DNA of 64,000 nucleotides. Origin: Helopsaltes ochotensis. Its lineage: Eukaryota > Chordata > Aves > Passeriformes > Locustellidae. Numbering within the stretch: position 1 is the first letter of the stretch; each line of letters begins with the position of its first letter. This document shows, in pieces, positions 60,701 through 64,000 of the stretch. The translations under genes were made by a program, and so were the position numbers. Below the pieces are notes generated by a model, which made no database searches, was not told the origin of the DNA, and saw nothing but the letters and a program-made list of their open reading frames with translations. Location: assembly GCA_013400155.1 (NCBI GenBank), contig VXBM01000129.1, positions 1,191,891 to 1,255,890 on the forward strand. The letters are read 5' to 3'.

Positions 60701-62404
60701 CAGCTGGTATGCAAATAATTAATATAATAACTGGATTATTATATTTTTTAAAGCTTCAGACTTACAAAGAAAAATTCCCTGGTTTTGGAATTGAATTTAG
60801 AAATTGTAAACTGCCATGCCTTATGGAGTGCTCTAAAATCAGTGCTCTAAAATCTGAGAAGTTTGATGATGGTCTTGAGCAGATTGCTCTAAGACTAACT
60901 GAACATCCCCAGGGGGAAAAAGATATGTGATCAAGGTAGAACAAAATCCAACATCTCCTCCCTGACTGGGAAGACATTTGACTTGACATATAGTTTAATA
61001 GGTACATGCCTCTTACATGTGTCTGGAAGTAGAAATTAATCCCCACAGTAAGGTAAATTGTCTGAGTCAAAATGTCATGCATGTGGTGTTATTAATCTTA
61101 TTTTCAGATCACAGTGGCTTCACATGGGTTTTGCCTACCTCTCACCAAATAGGCTGAAGAGAGTGCCATACACCATTGGATCCTTTGGGTGCTGTGGCGA
61201 CATCAGGAACTCCTAAAATCAAACCTCATGTGAGTAAATACTGAGTGCAATCCATTTCCCAGACAAAACACAAAATTTCACTCACACACATTTACTCTCG
61301 TCTTCTGCAGCAATAGTCTGAGAGCAGATGAATTATCTGGTGTGCCCTGATTCCCCAGTTCCTCACTTGCTTTGCATGCCTCTAGCACTTCTTTGCCCAA
61401 TGTTATGAAATCTCACTCTGTTGTAACTGCTAAGATTTAAAGAAAGAAATTTGGTCTCTCATGTCCCATTCATTTGAGATATTAAGCTCTTGCAGAGAGC
61501 CTGCTTTTCACAAATAGAAAAGATTTTTCTATATGAGCTGTTTAAATAAAAGTAAAAAAATAAATTAATTGATTGAGGAAAAGATAAATCAGGACAGCCT
61601 GAAGAGCAAAGCACCTCATCCTCCTAACCCAGCCAGAGCCAAGCACAGATTGGCTGCTCTGTGCTCCTCCAATCATCAGGCATCAGCTTTCCCATTATGG
61701 AGGGATGGGCTGATCCCCACTATTGATTTGGCTTTATTTTTCAGTACCTTCACTCCTTCAGGACTCACAATCAATACTGAAACTCTGTGAAAGGCATTCG
61801 TTCGTACAACAGGTCCATATTTCTCTGCCCTGTAAGAAGAGAAAATTTTAAAAAAGAGAATTGTAGTACAAACTACCAACATGTAACAGCTCAGACCTAA
61901 CAACCTCGAAGGACCACAGTGGGAACTACTGCAATCCCCAGCCAATAAAGCCATTAAGAGAACCATAGGACAGAATAATCAAGGTTGGAAGAGACGTTCA
62001 ACATCATCTGATCCAACCATCAAGCCATCACCACCATAGTCAACCCTTAACCATATCCCCGAGTGCCACACCCAGACAGCTCTCTTGAACATTTCCATGA
62101 AGTTACTCCACCACCATCCTTATTCCAGTGGCTAACCATTCTTTCAGTGAAACAGTTTTTTCTAATATCTAATCTGATCTGAAAGATCAATGCTCTCTGT
62201 CCAGCTCCTTTTCCAACCTTCTCAATGATGCTAATTATGTAATTCTGTAAGGGTCTTTGGGCCTTGATTTCTCCATGTATGCCACAGGACTACCCCATGC
62301 AATGTTATTGATGTGCCTCAACTTACCACTGCAGGAAGAGATCCGGTGTGAACTCCCGATTCCTCACCATTCTCCATATGATTGGCAGGTGTCCAAATAA
62401 AAAG
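51590..62404 (-). CDS. CYP46A1-like cholesterol 24-hydroxylase gene (whole span, exon 1 missing)
   Basis: Fourteen exons join in phase to 1378 coding bases (about 458 residues plus stop). Together with a missing first exon of about 40 residues this equals the usual 500 of CYP46A1. That enzyme is an ER-anchored P450 that hydroxylates cholesterol at C24, mainly in neurons, so that it can leave the brain. The motifs in order are WRKQRRIMDPAFS (C-helix), FFVAGHETSSNE (I-helix oxygen binding), KESLRLYPP (ExxR), FDPDRF (PERF) and PFSLGPRSCIGQ (haem Cys). All introns are GT-AG. The C-terminus ends KPRSSARGCQA and lacks the proline-rich tail of the human protein. Whether it is the direct CYP46A1 orthologue or a bird paralogue cannot be decided here, so no symbol is given. 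No disabling change was seen. Confidence 0.92.
52520..52586 (-). CDS. CYP46A-like exon 14 (haem cysteine)
   Basis: Completes Lys and encodes PYYCYFPFSLGPRSCIGQVF and AQ, donor gtgagt. FSLGPRSCIG is the haem-thiolate signature with the axial Cys intact; mammalian CYP46A1 has His where this has Pro. Confidence 0.96.
53493..53581 (-). CDS. CYP46A-like exon 13 (PERF region)
   Basis: Encodes LNTYVMGRMEKFFKDPLTFD, PDRFSKDAP and a split Lys at AA|gtgagc. FDPDRF is the PERF-type motif pairing with the ExxR of exon 12. Confidence 0.94.
53834..53944 (-). CDS. CYP46A-like exon 12 (ExxR)
   Basis: Thirty-seven codons: VLKESLRLYPPVSGTLRRLE, KELVINGIRIPANTTVF, donor gtgagt. The K-helix Glu and Arg of ESLR, which lock the haem-pocket fold, are present. 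Confidence 0.96.
55808..55892 (-). CDS. CYP46A-like exon 11
   Basis: Completes Arg and encodes AQAEVDEVLGAKRDVDYEDL and GKLTYLSQ to a codon boundary at CAG|gtactg. It matches the LQAEVDEVIGSKR...DLGRLQYLSQ segment. Confidence 0.95.
56338..56410 (-). CDS. CYP46A-like exon 10 (oxygen-binding motif)
   Basis: Completes AGHETS and continues SNEMTFTVMALGQHPEILE with a split Arg, donor gtatgt. The acid-alcohol pair (E, T) needed for oxygen activation is intact. Confidence 0.94.
56822..56905 (+). mobile_element. CR1 LINE 3' fragment in P450 intron 9
   Basis: GACCCTGCTTGAGCAGGGAG, GTTGGACCAGAAGACCCTTC and CAACCTTATCC match an old CR1 3' end. It lies in the intron between exons 9 and 10, opposite to the gene. 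Confidence 0.8.
57528..57575. repeat. TAAT-rich cluster with inverted repeat
   Basis: The 11-base unit GATGTTAATCA recurs at 57528, 57539 and 57561. GTTAATCAT (57530-57538) pairs with ATGATTAAC (57549-57557). It lies in P450 intron 9, close to exon 9. The GTTAAT/ATTAAC half sites resemble homeodomain (HNF1-like) sites, but the spacing is not canonical. Confidence 0.7.
57645..57707 (-). CDS. CYP46A-like exon 9 (start of I-helix)
   Basis: Encodes ALEETRDDENILDNFITFFV and A with the Gly split at the donor. It forms the first half of the I-helix oxygen-binding motif completed in exon 10. Confidence 0.93.
58021..58177 (-). CDS. CYP46A-like exon 8
   Basis: Encodes FMPGNQKLVKEARESVRLLR, SVGKECIERRREAIQNGKEA and TMDILTQILKGD with one base over, donor gtaaga. 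It matches the FLPGKRKQLREVRES...DILTQILK region. Confidence 0.95.
58956..59066 (-). CDS. CYP46A-like exon 7
   Basis: Thirty-seven whole codons: VAFGLELNALSDDQTPLPNA, VTKIMEGLNKARNPFIR. The donor is gtctgt, weaker than the consensus, but phase and similarity (AFGME...EGI..SRN) support it. Confidence 0.9.
59653..59791 (-). CDS. CYP46A-like exon 6
   Basis: Completes Ser and encodes YLIGLMETFNEKAEELMEKL, EEKADGKTEFSMLSMMSRVT and MDIIGK, ending on a codon boundary. LMETFNEKAE is nearly identical to the family sequence. Confidence 0.95.
60387..60473 (-). CDS. CYP46A-like exon 5 (C-helix)
   Basis: Encodes RFLGNGLVTVCNHEHWRKQR, then RIMDPAFSR with a split Ser at AG|gtaagg. The WRKQRR motif of the C-helix contacts a haem propionate in this family. 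Confidence 0.94.
61139..61212 (-). CDS. CYP46A-like exon 4
   Basis: Encodes EFLMSPQHPKDPMVYGTLFS and LFGE with a split Arg at AG|gtaggc. It matches the KFLMS...KD...VFGER segment before the B-C loop. Confidence 0.92.
61748..61829 (-). CDS. CYP46A-like exon 3
   Basis: Completes the split Trp and encodes AEKYGPVVRTNAFHRVSVLI and VSPEGVK, ending on a codon boundary at AAG|gtactg. This is the KKYGPVVRVNVFHKTSV-type beta-1 region. Confidence 0.92.
61950..62250 (-). mobile_element. CR1 LINE 3' fragment in P450 intron 2
   Basis: Reverse-oriented CR1: ACCATAGGACAGAATAATCA, GGTTGGAAGAGACGTTCAAC, ATCATCTGATCCAACCATC, then the upstream part with CATATCCCCGAGTGCCACAC and CATTTCCATGAAGTTACTCC. It is longer than the other CR1 copies here (about 300 bases) and sits between exons 2 and 3. 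Confidence 0.9.
62327..62404 (-). CDS. CYP46A-like exon 2
   Basis: After acceptor ttctgcag one base completes a codon, then FLFGHLPIIWRMVRNREFTP and DLFLQ follow, with TG|gtaagt splitting Trp. It matches the FLLGHLP...VFLDW region of CYP46A1 just after the proline-rich hinge. Confidence 0.85.
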
Positions 62405-63729
62405 CTGCAGAACATTAAGATTAAGAGTGTCATGAGGATGCCAACAAAGGGTTTAGTACGGATTGCAATCCTTGTTGCTCAGTGAGTGCTGCTCATGTTT
62501 TCCTCTTAAGGGAAGATGAAAATAACTCTGAGCTGTGCCAATGCCCAGCCCTCACATCAAGCTGGTAAACTGGGGACCAAAGACAGGCTGGTGCTCGCAT
62601 GCAGCCCAGAAGACCAGTCCAGAGATGAAGGACGAGGTCTTTTTCTTATGCTGTATTACAGGAGATGTTTGGGTCTGGATGGGAGCCCCCATGAATTGCT
62701 TTGCTCTTTGCCTGGCTGACTGAATCTTTATTACATTGTTGTACATGAAAGAGGCATTTGCATTAAATACTCTTTAATACATACTCATTCCTGGTAAGTG
62801 TAACTTCATTTTTGTCAATGGATTTCTGTTAAGGGAAATTAGGAACTATCTCCTTCTGTCCAAAACCACGTCATTTCAAATACCGAGGAGGGTAACTACT
62901 GGCTCATATGGAAATTGAAGAAATTACTAAAAAAATGCTGGCTCTTCAAATACAATAGCTGCATTAAAAACATAGAGATGAATTCCTTTCTTTAACTGTG
63001 AGTGGTGAATTCCCACTGGCTTTGCATAAATCTGAGGGAAGATTTGGCCAAGCTCCTCTCTAAATGAAGCAAGCTGCACTCAAGGTCTGTTTTCCACTTG
63101 CGAGACAGAGAGCCATGCTATCATCCTTTTCAGTATAAATAAGCTATGGGGAGAAACAGGCTCTTATTTTATTACTGTTGGAACTGGGAGGTGCTTAAAA
63201 TAACAAGAGCTCAACGTCTACAGAAACTTTTAATCCTCCACTTGTTTGACTCCTCCTCTGTAACTGTATTCCAAAAAGATGTGAAAGCCTCAAATACCAC
63301 ACACCTCTCTGCTGCTAGCTCTATCTGCAAACTGCTCTATCTGAGACCAAACAAGGTCTCACTCATGGCTCCTCTGGTGTGCCATCACTCAACAGTGTTA
63401 CTTCACACCTCAAAACGAACCTAAGGACGAGAAGGTTCAGGTAGGACAAGCCCATCCTCTCTCTAGTCTTGGTATCTGACCCTGATTACACAAGTAGGAG
63501 AGAGTGGTGTCCCTGTAAGGCTGTGTTTGAGTGCTGGTGTCTCCTCCTGTGGCATGTTACGGAGGGCATGTGCACCCACAGGTGAGGTTAAGTGGGAAGC
63601 TCACACACTCCTGCAGGAACCGTGACTCCTTGTGACAGTGCTGCCACTGCCTTGCTGGCAGCTTTCTCGCTGCCCCTTATCACTTATGACACTTTTATTT
63701 ATTTTTGGCAGGGACTAAACACCTGGCTT
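62405..63729. other. Probable intron 1 of the CYP46A-like gene
   Basis: Both strands were read for a short exon encoding a membrane anchor followed by a proline-rich hinge (the HIPGPPRP type). None was found, so this is most likely intron 1 with exon 1 beyond the window edge. Confidence 0.5.
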
Positions 63730-64000
63730 ATGAAGGAGAGCACGGAAGGTGCCCGCTGGAGTTAGCGTCAATGTGCCTCCCGGAGCAGCGCGGGACGGCT
63801 GGCGGAGCCGGGCCCTCCTGGGCCGCTGTCAGGTCTCTCTTCAGGGTCATGAGCAAACCACCACAGCTCGGGTGGGCGACTCCGGAGCGCCCTTCGTGCC
63901 GCTGTGGCCCCGGGAGAGGTGGGTCAGGACACGCAGGCCCGGCCGGGCGGAGCGCCGAGCCCCGCCGGCCTCACGGCTCGCCGCTGCCCTTGCCCGCAGC
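63730..64000. promoter_or_regulatory. CpG island at window edge
   Basis: Composition rises sharply to GC-rich with more than twenty CpGs in about 260 bases. It could be the promoter or first-exon area of the CYP46A-like gene (minus strand) or of a divergent neighbour. On the plus strand a frame starting at the ATG at 63771 stays open to the edge (76 codons), and the last bases (CCCTTGCCCGCAG|C) look like a splice acceptor; neither is recognised. Confidence 0.5.

Noticed and set aside
61831..61966. Minus-strand frame upstream of P450 exon 3 looks like a hydrophobic N-terminal anchor running into the exon (LLGLSCYMLVVC...).
   Set aside because: Exon 3 has a clear acceptor (cttacag) with phase matching exon 2 at 62327-62404. 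The hydrophobic residues come from the polypyrimidine tract.
1..64000. Bacterial-type systems: CRISPR arrays, operons, toxin-antitoxin pairs, insertion sequences.
   Set aside because: Interrupted genes with GT-AG introns, CR1 elements and an LTR show vertebrate nuclear DNA. No spaced direct-repeat array of CRISPR type was seen.
1..64000. tRNA, rRNA or snRNA genes.
   Set aside because: No cloverleaf with A and B boxes and no rRNA or snRNA core was recognised by reading. A covariance-model scan would be needed to exclude small ones.

Overview
The window is vertebrate, almost certainly avian, nuclear DNA. Supporting evidence: (i) several truncated CR1 LINE 3' ends carrying the typical bird terminus (cattctatgattctat or a close variant); (ii) a solo LTR of a family I recognise from bird genomes; (iii) two interrupted, GT-AG spliced vertebrate genes with short exons. 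The species cannot be named; a neoavian, perhaps a songbird, is an inference from the LTR. There are two assembly gaps (19848-20737 and 45194-45758) and two poly-A runs each containing or bordered by a single N (25880, 41545).

Right third (about 37.9-64 kb): two genes, both on the minus strand, head to tail. The first (transcription order) is a cytochrome P450 of the CYP46A family (cholesterol 24-hydroxylase like). Fourteen coding exons, equivalent to exons 2-15 of the mammalian gene, lie between 62404 and 51590. All join in phase, and the oxygen-binding, ExxR, PERF and haem-cysteine motifs are intact. The short first exon (about 40 residues, membrane anchor) was not found and probably lies beyond 64000. 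About 6 kb downstream is a PKDCC/VLK-type secretory-pathway tyrosine kinase gene with seven exons (45193 to 37881). Most of its first exon (signal anchor, glycine-rich loop, catalytic lysine) is lost in the 565-base gap; the remaining exons join in phase to a stop codon.

Left part (1-37.9 kb): no convincing protein-coding exon was seen. It is a gene-poor stretch with short AT-rich, TAAT/ATTA-rich blocks that look like constrained non-coding elements (around 5.5, 15.7, 18.8, 19.4 and 21.3 kb). It also holds GC-rich patches (1.3-2.1 kb and the edges of the first gap) that could be promoters, CR1 fragments, a solo LTR, a 132-bp direct duplication and simple repeats. This would fit a regulatory landscape or the 5' flank of a developmental gene, but that is inference.

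The most interesting observation is the linkage. Human PKDCC sits beside EML4, whereas CYP46A1 sits beside EML1, the paralogue of EML4. A PKDCC-family gene next to a CYP46A gene therefore looks like a second PKDCC copy from the vertebrate genome duplications, kept in birds and apparently absent at the mammalian CYP46A1-EML1 locus. The two genes need not work together: one is an ER sterol hydroxylase, the other a Golgi/extracellular protein kinase.
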